DNA of 64,000 bases, from assembly GCF_000940805.1 (NCBI RefSeq), contig NZ_CP007142.1:3386593-3450592 (forward strand). The letters run 5' to 3'. Shown piece by piece: positions 56,558 to 64,000 of this stretch. The notes under the pieces are model-generated. The model saw nothing but the letters and a program-made list of their open reading frames with translations. It was not told the origin of the DNA and ran no database searches. Position 1 is the first letter of the stretch; every line of letters begins with the position of its first letter. A program made the position numbers and the translations under genes. This DNA is from Gynuella sunshinyii YC6258 (GTDB lineage: Bacteria; Pseudomonadota; Gammaproteobacteria; Pseudomonadales; Natronospirillaceae).

Positions 56558-57265
56558 AAGGGCCTCCTTACATATCTCAGAAGAGCGCACATCAACGTTG
56601 CAGTCTATTGCATTGAGTGGCTGCGTTACTAACTTATTGATCCAAATAAATTGAAAATTATGGTTTGTTCAGCCTGAAATACTGAGTGTGTAATAAGGTA
56701 AATTTAGAATTCATCCTCACTAGGTTTCAGCGGTTATCAATCAGGCTCCATGTTGGAACCATATTTTATTGTTTCTGAAAGAAGATAAACATTTAGTTAA
56801 GACTTTACGGCTGCCACGCTCTTGAACAGATTGGGTGCCAACAGTTCCAAGTAGGTGAAGATATTATGCCGAATCTCAACAAAGTGGCGCAAACTATAGA
56901 GATCTTATGAATTTGTCAATTTCCTCACAGTATTAGTAGACAATGGTCGTAGAGACTCTTTCTATAGCAAAAGCGGATTATCATAAACCCGAAGGTATGT
57001 AAGCGGTTATAGTTATTTTTAATGGCAGTCATTAGCAATCGAGGTTTGTAATTACGGTCTCTGGCCTCTATAATCGCGCCCGTTTTCTGGCCTCAGCAAT
57101 ACCCATTTCATTGACTTGGATAAATTTTTTGCTGACAAAATGATGGCACAGGTCATTTTACCTAAAACTTAATGCTTTTTTTGGTTAAGTGCTTGTTGTC
57201 CTCATCTACTGGTCAGTGCAGTCTAATAAAAAACGAAGGCTACTATTAAAAAGAGTGCATCAGCC
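56558..57265. other. 708-base divergent intergenic region between gltA and sdhC
   Basis: No coding frame of note. AT-rich with several T-runs. It must hold the gltA leader and promoter (minus strand, not identified with confidence) and the sdhC promoter with its leader of about 185 bases. I see no strong repeat and no RNA gene I can name. Confidence 0.6.
57046..57074 (+). promoter_or_regulatory. Candidate sigma-70 promoter for sdhCDAB
   Basis: TTGTAA (57046-57051), a 17-base spacer and a perfect TATAAT (57069-57074), giving a start near 57081 and a leader of about 185 bases before the GTG start of sdhC. Sequence match only. Confidence 0.5.
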
Positions 57266-57643
57266 GTGAATAAAAATCGCCCTGTTAATTTAGATCTGAC
57301 TACTATTAAGTTTCCCGTCCCCGCAATTACATCCATCCTTCATAGAATCTCAGGCGTATATTTGTTTATAGGTATTGGGTTTTTGGTTTGGATGATGAGT
57401 ACATCCCTGGAATCAGCTCAAGGCTTTAAGGTCGTGCAGAGTATGTTGTCCAGCGGAATTGCCAAGTTGATTCTCTGGGTTACAGTATCTGCTGTTCTTT
57501 ACCACTTCGTTGCAGGAATCAAACACCTGTTTATGGATATGGGTATCGGAGAGAGCAAGGAAAGTGGGCCTAAGATGGCTATAGGTGTTGTGGCGATTTC
57601 CGCAGTATTGATTGTCCTGGCAGGAGTGTGGATATGGGCGTAA
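57266..57643 (+). CDS. sdhC: Succinate dehydrogenase cytochrome b556 subunit
   Basis: 125 aa membrane anchor of complex II with three helices. NKNRPVNLDLTTIKFPVPAI at the N-terminus and SILHRISGV are conserved with E. coli SdhC, and the heme b His lies in VLYHFVAGIKHLFMD. GTG start; no strong ribosome binding site. It heads sdhCDAB and overlaps sdhD by ten bases. Confidence 0.94.
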   Translation: MNKNRPVNLDLTTIKFPVPAITSILHRISGVYLFIGIGFLVWMMSTSLESAQGFKVVQSMLSSGIAKLILWVTVSAVLYHFVAGIKHLFMDMGIGESKESGPKMAIGVVAISAVLIVLAGVWIWA

Positions 57644-57987
57644 TTGTTAGAAATGTCACCAATCTTAGCAGAAGCGGGTTATCTGATTGGCTGATTCAAA
57701 GATTCTCAGCAGTAGTCCTTGCTGCGTATACCGTCTTTATTCTGGTGTTTTTAATCGCCAGCCCCGAGTTGAGTTATGTTCAGTGGCACGCTTTGTTTGA
57801 TCATACGGCGATGAAGATTTTTACCCTGTTAGCGATGTTGTCACTGATTGGACATGCCTGGGTGGGTCTGTGGACTGTAGCAACAGATTATCTGAAACCT
57901 ATGGCGATCAGATTCATTTTTCTGGCCGTCGTTGCTATTACATTATTCGTATATCTAATCGTGACCGTTACGGCGCTTTGGGGTTAA
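57634..57987 (+). CDS. sdhD: Succinate dehydrogenase membrane anchor subunit
   Basis: 117 aa, three membrane helices, paired with SdhC to hold heme b and the quinone site. SGLSDWLIQRFSAVVLAAY and TLLAMLSLIGHAWVGLWTVATDYLKP (with the heme-ligand-type His) align with E. coli SdhD. ATG 57634 is preceded by AGGAG inside the end of sdhC; a GTG two codons earlier is also open. Confidence 0.94.
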   Translation: MGVIVRNVTNLSRSGLSDWLIQRFSAVVLAAYTVFILVFLIASPELSYVQWHALFDHTAMKIFTLLAMLSLIGHAWVGLWTVATDYLKPMAIRFIFLAVVAITLFVYLIVTVTALWG

Positions 57988-57990
57988 ACA

Positions 57991-59763
57991 ATGGCAAATA
58001 TGAGAACAATGACTTACGACGCCATTATTGTTGGTGGCGGCGGTGCGGGCATGCGAGCAGCAGTGCAGCTGGCCCAATCAGGCTTTAAAACAGCTGTAGT
58101 ATCGAAAGTGTTTCCGACACGCTCGCATACGGTATCTGCTCAAGGTGGTATTACCTGCGCAATAGCCAGTGCTGATCCAAATGATGACTGGCGCTGGCAT
58201 ATGTACGATACCGTTAAAGGATCAGATTTTATCGGTGATCAGGATGCGATCGAATATATGTGTTCTGTCGGTCCACAGGCGGTTTTTGAATTGGATCACA
58301 TGGGATTGCCGTTTTCCCGTACTGAGGAAGGTCGTATTTATCAAAGACCTTTCGGGGGGCAGTCAAAAGACTATGGCAAAGGTGGTCAGGCGGCCAGAAC
58401 CTGTGCAGCTGCGGATCGTACCGGCCATGCTTTGTTGCATACTCTTTATCAAGCTAATCTGAAAGCTGGTACTCAATTTCTGAATGAGTGGTTTGCTGTT
58501 GATTTGGTGACTAATACTGATGGTGCTGTAGTCGGTGTTATCGCTCTGTGTATGGAGACTGGTGAGACTGTTTATATCCGTGCTAAAGCAACGGTATTCG
58601 CAACCGGTGGTGCCGGACGTATCTATGCCTCTACTACCAATGCTCATATTAATACCGGCGATGGTATTGGTATGGCGCTGAGGGCTGGTTTCCCTGTTCA
58701 AGACATTGAGATGTGGCAGTTTCACCCCACAGGTATTCATGGTGCAGGCGTCCTGGTAACAGAAGGGTGCCGTGGTGAGGGTGGTTACCTGGTCAATAAA
58801 GATGGTGAACGTTTTATGGAACGTTATGCGCCTAACTATAAAGATCTGGCCAGTCGTGATGTTGTTGCCCGTTCCATGATTCTTGAGATTTTGGATGGTC
58901 GTGGTGCCGGTCCTGATGGGGATCATGTTTTCCTTAAATTGGACCATCTTGGCGAAGAGGTGCTTAACAGTCGTTTGCCGGGTATTAGTGAGCTGTCGAA
59001 AATTTTTGCTCATGTGGATCCGGCGAAAGACATGATTCCGGTGGTTCCAACCTGCCATTACATGATGGGTGGCATTCCAACCAATGTTGGCGGTCAGGCA
59101 CTGACCCAGTCTGCTGAAGGGTCAGACAATGTAATTGAAGGTTTTTATGCCTGTGGGGAAGCCGCTTGTGTTTCCGTTCATGGGGCTAACCGTCTTGGTG
59201 GTAACTCATTGCTTGACTTGGTTGTATTCGGTCGCGCAGCAGGGCTGCAGATTGAGAAAAGTCTGCGTGAGGGTTTTGATACCAAGCCGGCCAATGATGA
59301 CGACATTGAACGCGCCATGCAGCGCCTTAACCGTTTAAATGCATCTACATCTGGTGAGAAAATTGCTGATGTACGTAAAGATCTTCAAAACCTGATGCAG
59401 CTGCACTTTGGTGTTTTCCGTAGAGGTGACAGTATGGAAGAAGGCTTGCGGAAATTGTCTGTCATTCGTGAACGGGTTCAGAACGTCCATCTGCAGGATA
59501 AAAGTGCAGCATTCAATACATCCAGGATTGAGGCGCTGGAGCTTGAAAACCTGCTCGAAGTTGCTGAGGCAACGGCTGTGGCTGCATCTGTGCGGACAGA
59601 AAGCCGTGGTGCTCATGCCAGGGAGGATTATCCCGAGCGTGATGACGAAAACTGGCTGTGCCATTCTTTGTTTTTCCCGGCAGACAAGCGTGTTGGACGG
59701 CGTGCTGTAAATTTTGCGCCAAATACAGTCGAGGCTTTTCAGCCTGTTAAGCGGACATACTAA
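57991..59763 (+). CDS. sdhA: Succinate dehydrogenase flavoprotein subunit
   Basis: 590 aa. Oxidises succinate to fumarate with covalently bound FAD. GGGGAG (15-20) binds FAD and His46 in [10 protein letters not shown] is the FAD-attachment residue. [22 protein letters not shown] and [14 protein letters not shown] form the active site and cap regions. Full length; two further residues differ from E. coli only in detail. The start is three bases after sdhD. Confidence 0.97.
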   Translation: MANMRTMTYDAIIVGGGGAGMRAAVQLAQSGFKTAVVSKVFPTRSHTVSAQGGITCAIASADPNDDWRWHMYDTVKGSDFIGDQDAIEYMCSVGPQAVFELDHMGLPFSRTEEGRIYQRPFGGQSKDYGKGGQAARTCAAADRTGHALLHTLYQANLKAGTQFLNEWFAVDLVTNTDGAVVGVIALCMETGETVYIRAKATVFATGGAGRIYASTTNAHINTGDGIGMALRAGFPVQDIEMWQFHPTGIHGAGVLVTEGCRGEGGYLVNKDGERFMERYAPNYKDLASRDVVARSMILEILDGRGAGPDGDHVFLKLDHLGEEVLNSRLPGISELSKIFAHVDPAKDMIPVVPTCHYMMGGIPTNVGGQALTQSAEGSDNVIEGFYACGEAACVSVHGANRLGGNSLLDLVVFGRAAGLQIEKSLREGFDTKPANDDDIERAMQRLNRLNASTSGEKIADVRKDLQNLMQLHFGVFRRGDSMEEGLRKLSVIRERVQNVHLQDKSAAFNTSRIEALELENLLEVAEATAVAASVRTESRGAHAREDYPERDDENWLCHSLFFPADKRVGRRAVNFAPNTVEAFQPVKRTY

Positions 59764-59774
59764 GGAGATTTACA

Positions 59775-60482
59775 ATGAAAGTTAGTATTTACCGCTATAA
59801 TCCGGATACCGATAAAAAGCCATACATGAAAGACTATGAGGTTAGTCTGCCAGAAGGCAAAGACCTGATGGTTTTAGATGTTCTTCATCTGATCAAGGAG
59901 CAGGACGACAGTGTTGCATTTCGTCGTTCCTGTCGTGAAGGAGTTTGCGGTTCAGACGGCATTAATATTAATGGTAAAAATGGTCTGGCCTGTATTACTC
60001 ACCTGTCTGATGTGGTGAAAGCGGGAGGAACACTGGTTGTAAGACCATTGCCTGGGTTGCCCGTTATACGTGATCTGGTTGTAGATATGGGTATTTTCTA
60101 CAAACAGTATGAGCGTATTAAGCCTTATTTGATCAATGAAGAACCAGCGCCGGCAATTGAGCGTTTACAAAGCCCTGCAGATAGAGCGAAACTAGATGGG
60201 CTATATGAATGTATTTTGTGCGCATGTTGTAGTACGGCGTGTCCGTCTTTCTGGTGGAATCCAGATAAGTTTGTTGGGCCCTCAGGCTTGCTTCAGGCTT
60301 ATCGTTTTCTGGCTGATAGTCGTGATACAGCAACGGCAGAGCGGTTGGCAGAACTGGATGATCCTTTCTCCGTTTTCCGTTGCCGTGGCATCATGAACTG
60401 TGTAGCCGTCTGTCCAAAAGGATTAAATCCGACTCGGGCAATTGGACACATCCGGAATATGCTGCTCCATAACGCAACCTGA
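59775..60482 (+). CDS. sdhB: Succinate dehydrogenase iron-sulfur subunit
   Basis: 235 aa electron-transfer subunit with three clusters: [2Fe-2S] ligands in SCREGVCGSDG and a later LAC, [4Fe-4S] in CILCACCSTACP, and [3Fe-4S] in CRGIMNCVAVCPKGLNP. It passes electrons from SdhA to the SdhCD quinone site. AGGAG upstream. Followed by a terminator before sucA. Confidence 0.97.
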   Translation: MKVSIYRYNPDTDKKPYMKDYEVSLPEGKDLMVLDVLHLIKEQDDSVAFRRSCREGVCGSDGININGKNGLACITHLSDVVKAGGTLVVRPLPGLPVIRDLVVDMGIFYKQYERIKPYLINEEPAPAIERLQSPADRAKLDGLYECILCACCSTACPSFWWNPDKFVGPSGLLQAYRFLADSRDTATAERLAELDDPFSVFRCRGIMNCVAVCPKGLNPTRAIGHIRNMLLHNAT

Positions 60483-60507
60483 TACCTTAGATTGCTTATC
60501 CAGCAGA

Positions 60508-60546
60508 AAAAGCCGGGCTGTTCTCAGTGACAGACCCGGCTTCTTT
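60508..60546 (+). terminator. Terminator between sdhB and sucA
   Basis: Stem AAGCCGGG / CCCGGCTT, extended by CTGT / ACAG, then TTCTTT. The T-tract is imperfect, so some read-through into sucA is likely. Confidence 0.65.
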
Positions 60547-60626
60547 GAAATCAAAAATCACTGAAGAGACGACATTTAATTTAGCAAGAGACCCACATAA
60601 CTATCTATTGAAACTAAGGTTCAAAG

Positions 60627-63473
60627 ATGCAAGACAGCATAATGGAGCAGCTCTGGGGGACATCCCATCTCGCCGGCGGAAATTCTTCCTATTTAGAGGA
60701 ATTGTACGAATCTTATCTACGTGACCCTAATTCTGTGCCAGAAGATTGGAGAGCTGAATTCGATAAGCTTCCCCGTGTGAACCCCAGTGTTCACTCTGAA
60801 GTACCACACTCTCCGATTAAAGATCACTTTCTTCTGCTTTCAAAAAATCAGAAAAAGCTTTCCACTGCAGTGCTTTCGCCCAGTATAACTACTGAGCATG
60901 AGCGTAAACAGGTTCGTGTTCATCAGCTGGCTACAGCCTACCGCTTTCGTGGTCATCAGAAAGCAAAGCTTGATCCATTGGGGCTCGAGCAAAGACCTTC
61001 GATTCCAGACCTTGAGTTGCAGTATCACGAGTTATCGAAAGCTGATGAAGATACTGTATTTTCCTGCTCTCATTTATACGCGGGGAAGGAAGAAGCGACT
61101 CTTAAGGAAACAATTGAGCTGCTGGAGCAGACTTACTGCTCGTCTGTAGGAGCTGAGTTTACTCATATCGTTGATACTGCCGAACGTCGTTGGATTGAAC
61201 AGCGCATGGAATCGGTAAAATCACATCCTGTTTACAGCAATGAAGCGCGTCTCCATATTCTTGAGCGTTTATCTGCTGGTGAGGGATTGGAAAAGTATCT
61301 GCAGAGCAAATATCCCGGTACCAAACGCTTCGGGCTTGAAGGAGGCGAAGCTCTGATTCCGCTGGTGGACGAACTGATTCAAAGAGCTGGATCTTATGGA
61401 ACTAAAGAAATTGTCCTTGGGATGGCTCACCGCGGGCGTCTGAATATTCTCGTTAATATTCTGGGTAAAAGTCCTAGAGATTTGTTTGATGAGTTTGAAG
61501 GAAAATCCTTCTATGAGATGGGAAGTGGCGATGTTAAATATCACCAAGGTTTCTCGTCCAACGTAATGACTCAGGGTGGAGAAGTGCATCTGGCGATGGC
61601 TTTTAATCCATCACACCTGGAGATTGTGTCTCCTGTTGTTGAAGGTTCTGTTCGTGCCCGACAGGATCGCCGCAAAGATCCCGTCGGCACGACTGTATTA
61701 CCTGTTGCTATTCATGGTGATGCTGCTTTTGCTGGTCAGGGTGTGGTCATGGAAACATTTCAGATGTCTCAGACCCGTGGGTATAAGACTGGCGGTACCA
61801 TCCATATCATTGTGAACAATCAGGTCGGTTTTACGACCAGTCGCCGTGAAGACGCCCGTTCGACAGAGTACTGTACCGACATTGCCAAAATGGTCCAGGC
61901 ACCTATTTTTCATGTTAATGGAGATGATCCTGAAGCCGTTGTTTTCGTGACCCAACTGGCTGTTGATTATCGTCAGCAGTTCAAACGCGATGTTGTTATT
62001 GACATGGTATGTTATCGGCGCCGTGGACATAATGAGGCCGATGAACCGGCAATGACCCAGCCATTGATGTACGAAAAAATCCGCAAAATCAAATCAACTC
62101 TGGATCTTTATGGAGAGCGTTTGGTTAATGAGGGTGTGATCGATAAAGACGGTGTGACGCAAATGGCCGAAGAATATCGTACGGCCCTGGAAAATGGCGA
62201 GCATGTTGCCAAATCGTTGGTTAAAGAGCCTAATACCTCATTGTTTGTAGACTGGAAACCATACCTGAATCAACCGTTTTCTGATGATTTTGATACTTCA
62301 CTCGATCTTCAGTATCTGAGAGAGCTTGCTAATCGCATTAATACGGTCCCGGAAGGTTTTCCTGTACAGCGTCAGGTCAATAAGATCATAGAAGACCGTC
62401 TGAAAATGGCTGCCGGAGCAATGCCTATAAACTGGGGATTTGCTGAAACCCTGGCTTATGCAACGATTTTGGACTCCGATCACCCTATTCGAATTACTGG
62501 CCAGGATGTCGGGCGTGGCACTTTTGTGCATCGTCATGCGGTATTACACAGTACTAAAGATGGTTCCACTTACGTCCCGTTGCGCAATCTTTCAGAAGAT
62601 CAGCCGGAGTTCGATATATACGATTCTTTCCTGTCTGAAGAAGCGGTCCTTGCATTCGAATACGGCTATGCCACAACAACACCAAATGCCTTAGTCATAT
62701 GGGAAGCCCAGTTTGGTGACTTTGCCAATGGTGCCCAGGTCGTTATCGACCAGTTCATAACCAGTGGCGAGCACAAGTGGGGACGTCTGTGCGGATTGGT
62801 TATGCTGTTGCCGCATGGATATGAAGGACAGGGGCCAGAGCATTCATCTGCTCGCCTTGAGCGTTATCTGCAATTGTGTGCAGAGCAGAATATTCAAGTT
62901 TGTGTTCCGTCGACTCCAGCGCAGGTATACCACATGCTGCGTCGCCAGATCACCCGTAACCTGAGAAAGCCATTGGTTGTGATGTCACCAAAAAGTCTTC
63001 TGCGCCATAAAGATGCAGTGAGTACCTTGGATGAACTGGCGACCGGCAAGTTCGAAACGGTATTGGATGATCCGGATATTACAGATAAAGACGCAGTTCA
63101 GCGGGTCGTTTTCTGTAGTGGCAAAGTATATTACGACCTGCGTGAAAGATGCCGTCGTGATGAAATAGTGAACGTTGCGCTGGTACGTGTTGAGCAGTTG
63201 TATCCGTTCCCTGAAGACCGCCTTTATCAGATTCTTTCTACTTATCCAAAAGTGGAAGATGTTGTCTGGTGTCAGGAAGAGCCTATGAATCAGGGTGCAT
63301 GGTATAGCAGTCAGCATCATTTACGTAATGTCATTCACCGACATGATCCGGACCTTTACCTGGTTTATGTTGGTCGTGAAGCTTCTGCTGCCCCGGCCGC
63401 TGGTTATATGAAATTACACTTGGAACAGTTAAATAAATTTTTAGAAGACGCCCTGGTCTATCCAAAAAAATAG
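60627..63473 (+). CDS. sucA: 2-oxoglutarate dehydrogenase E1 component
   Basis: 948 aa thiamine diphosphate enzyme that decarboxylates 2-oxoglutarate and passes succinyl to SucB. The N-terminal MEQLWGTSHLAGGNSSYLEELY segment, GMAHRGRLNIL, the ThDP/Mg region GDAAFAGQGVV with IVNNQVGFTT, and the C-terminal PHGYEGQGPEHSSARLERYL are conserved. Full length (E. coli 933 aa). It follows sdhB after a partial terminator; sucB starts 36 bases downstream. Confidence 0.96.
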   Translation: MQDSIMEQLWGTSHLAGGNSSYLEELYESYLRDPNSVPEDWRAEFDKLPRVNPSVHSEVPHSPIKDHFLLLSKNQKKLSTAVLSPSITTEHERKQVRVHQLATAYRFRGHQKAKLDPLGLEQRPSIPDLELQYHELSKADEDTVFSCSHLYAGKEEATLKETIELLEQTYCSSVGAEFTHIVDTAERRWIEQRMESVKSHPVYSNEARLHILERLSAGEGLEKYLQSKYPGTKRFGLEGGEALIPLVDELIQRAGSYGTKEIVLGMAHRGRLNILVNILGKSPRDLFDEFEGKSFYEMGSGDVKYHQGFSSNVMTQGGEVHLAMAFNPSHLEIVSPVVEGSVRARQDRRKDPVGTTVLPVAIHGDAAFAGQGVVMETFQMSQTRGYKTGGTIHIIVNNQVGFTTSRREDARSTEYCTDIAKMVQAPIFHVNGDDPEAVVFVTQLAVDYRQQFKRDVVIDMVCYRRRGHNEADEPAMTQPLMYEKIRKIKSTLDLYGERLVNEGVIDKDGVTQMAEEYRTALENGEHVAKSLVKEPNTSLFVDWKPYLNQPFSDDFDTSLDLQYLRELANRINTVPEGFPVQRQVNKIIEDRLKMAAGAMPINWGFAETLAYATILDSDHPIRITGQDVGRGTFVHRHAVLHSTKDGSTYVPLRNLSEDQPEFDIYDSFLSEEAVLAFEYGYATTTPNALVIWEAQFGDFANGAQVVIDQFITSGEHKWGRLCGLVMLLPHGYEGQGPEHSSARLERYLQLCAEQNIQVCVPSTPAQVYHMLRRQITRNLRKPLVVMSPKSLLRHKDAVSTLDELATGKFETVLDDPDITDKDAVQRVVFCSGKVYYDLRERCRRDEIVNVALVRVEQLYPFPEDRLYQILSTYPKVEDVVWCQEEPMNQGAWYSSQHHLRNVIHRHDPDLYLVYVGREASAAPAAGYMKLHLEQLNKFLEDALVYPKK

Positions 63474-63508
63474 ATCAGGTCCGCATATAGGAGATTAAGG
63501 AACCTAAA

Positions 63509-64000
63509 ATGGCAATAGAAATCAAAGCACCCCAATTTCCTGAGTCCGTTGCGGACGGCAGTATCGCTACATGGCATAAAAAGCCGGGCGAACCTGTTCA
63601 ACGGGACGAACTGCTGGTAGATATTGAAACAGATAAAGTGGTACTTGAAGTGGTTGCACCTGCCGACGGGCAATTGGTGGAAATCCTGAAAGACGAAGGT
63701 GATACTGTACTCAGTGTAGAGGTAATTGCCAGATTCGAAGAGGGTACCGTAAGTACAGCTGTACCATCTGCAGAAGCTGCAGAAGAAGAGACTGTTCAGG
63801 TCGGTAATGTTGCTATGAGTCCGTCAGCCAAGCGCTTGTTGGATGAGAAAAAACTGGATGCCGAAAAGATTAAAGGAACAGGCAAGGGCGGTCGGATAAG
63901 CAAAGAAGATGTGCAGGCATATATCAACAGTGTGCCGGCTTCAGCTGCTAAACCTGCGAGCCAGGCGATAACCAGTTCGTCTGCTCAACCAGTTATCAGC
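63509..64000 (+). CDS. sucB: 2-oxoglutarate dehydrogenase E2 (dihydrolipoyl succinyltransferase), partial
   Basis: The first 164 codons are in the window; the 3' part lies beyond the right edge. The lipoyl domain (about 1-75) has the lipoate-bearing Lys43 in IETDKVVLEV. A Pro/Ala/Glu-rich linker follows, then the E1/E3-binding domain (about 105-140) with MSPSAKRLLDEKKL and GTGKGGRISKEDV. The catalytic domain is not seen. AGGAG and AAGGA precede ATG 63509. Same operon as sucA. Confidence 0.93.
   Translation, partial: MAIEIKAPQFPESVADGSIATWHKKPGEPVQRDELLVDIETDKVVLEVVAPADGQLVEILKDEGDTVLSVEVIARFEEGTVSTAVPSAEAAEEETVQVGNVAMSPSAKRLLDEKKLDAEKIKGTGKGGRISKEDVQAYINSVPASAAKPASQAITSSSAQPVIS

Noticed and set aside
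58363-59058. 231-aa minus-strand ORF
   Set aside because: Shadow frame of sdhA; a conserved protein occupies the other strand.

Overview
The window is chromosomal DNA of a gammaproteobacterium, most like the Pseudomonas/Oceanospirillales side of the class. Gene content and gene order show this: an rluC-sppA-maf-yceD-rpmF-fab-pabC-mltG-tmk-holB-pilZ block, a PilZ close to the type IV pilus PilZ of Pseudomonas, Pseudomonas-type FadB/FadA with PsrA-like boxes upstream, and a gltA / sdhCDAB-sucAB TCA block. The genus cannot be fixed from the sequence alone. No rRNA, tRNA, CRISPR array, insertion sequence or prophage gene was seen.

Layout. 1-12.3 kb: rRNA pseudouridine synthase, S49 protease, Maf nucleotidase, L32, the fatty acid synthesis genes fabD-fabG-acpP-fabF, then pabC-mltG-tmk-holB-pilZ with overlapping ends, followed by a TetR regulator and a DUF1285 protein. 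The plsX (and fabH) genes usually found between rpmF and fabD are absent; a terminator and a new promoter sit there instead. 12.4-18.1 kb: membrane diguanylate cyclase, CPA2 antiporter, AroF-type DAHP synthase, a small membrane-anchored protein and a short alpha-glucan phosphorylase. 18.2-24.2 kb: an AddA/AddB-like helicase-nuclease pair. 24.3-32.5 kb: a TSUP exporter divergent from cysB, cardiolipin synthase, a LysR regulator, a DUF5610 protein, a small thiol-redox group and cheV.

32.5-37.6 kb, minus strand: five tightly overlapping genes matching the uncharacterised Salmonella STM4011-STM4015 set. They encode a radical SAM protein with extra C-terminal cysteines, a HemN-like radical SAM protein, a sulfatase-fold hydrolase, an ATP-grasp protein and a leucine-rich-repeat protein. 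One promoter with repeated GTTATC motifs appears to drive all five. Three or four enzyme types used in peptide or protein modification are translationally coupled to one repeat protein and no known pathway gene, so this is the best candidate for an undescribed system in the window.

37.8-44.7 kb, minus strand: a small helical protein, the soluble lytic transglycosylase Slt, and an RND pump with its adaptor but no outer-membrane factor. 44.8-52.4 kb: uup, a cysteine-rich DUF6901-like protein, a small membrane protein, fadBA (beta-oxidation) and a coiled-coil membrane protein. 52.6-64 kb: topA, then gltA divergent from sdhCDAB-sucA-sucB. sucB runs off the right edge. Together the last block makes citrate synthase, succinate dehydrogenase and the 2-oxoglutarate dehydrogenase E1/E2 subunits, into which acetyl-CoA from fadBA would feed.
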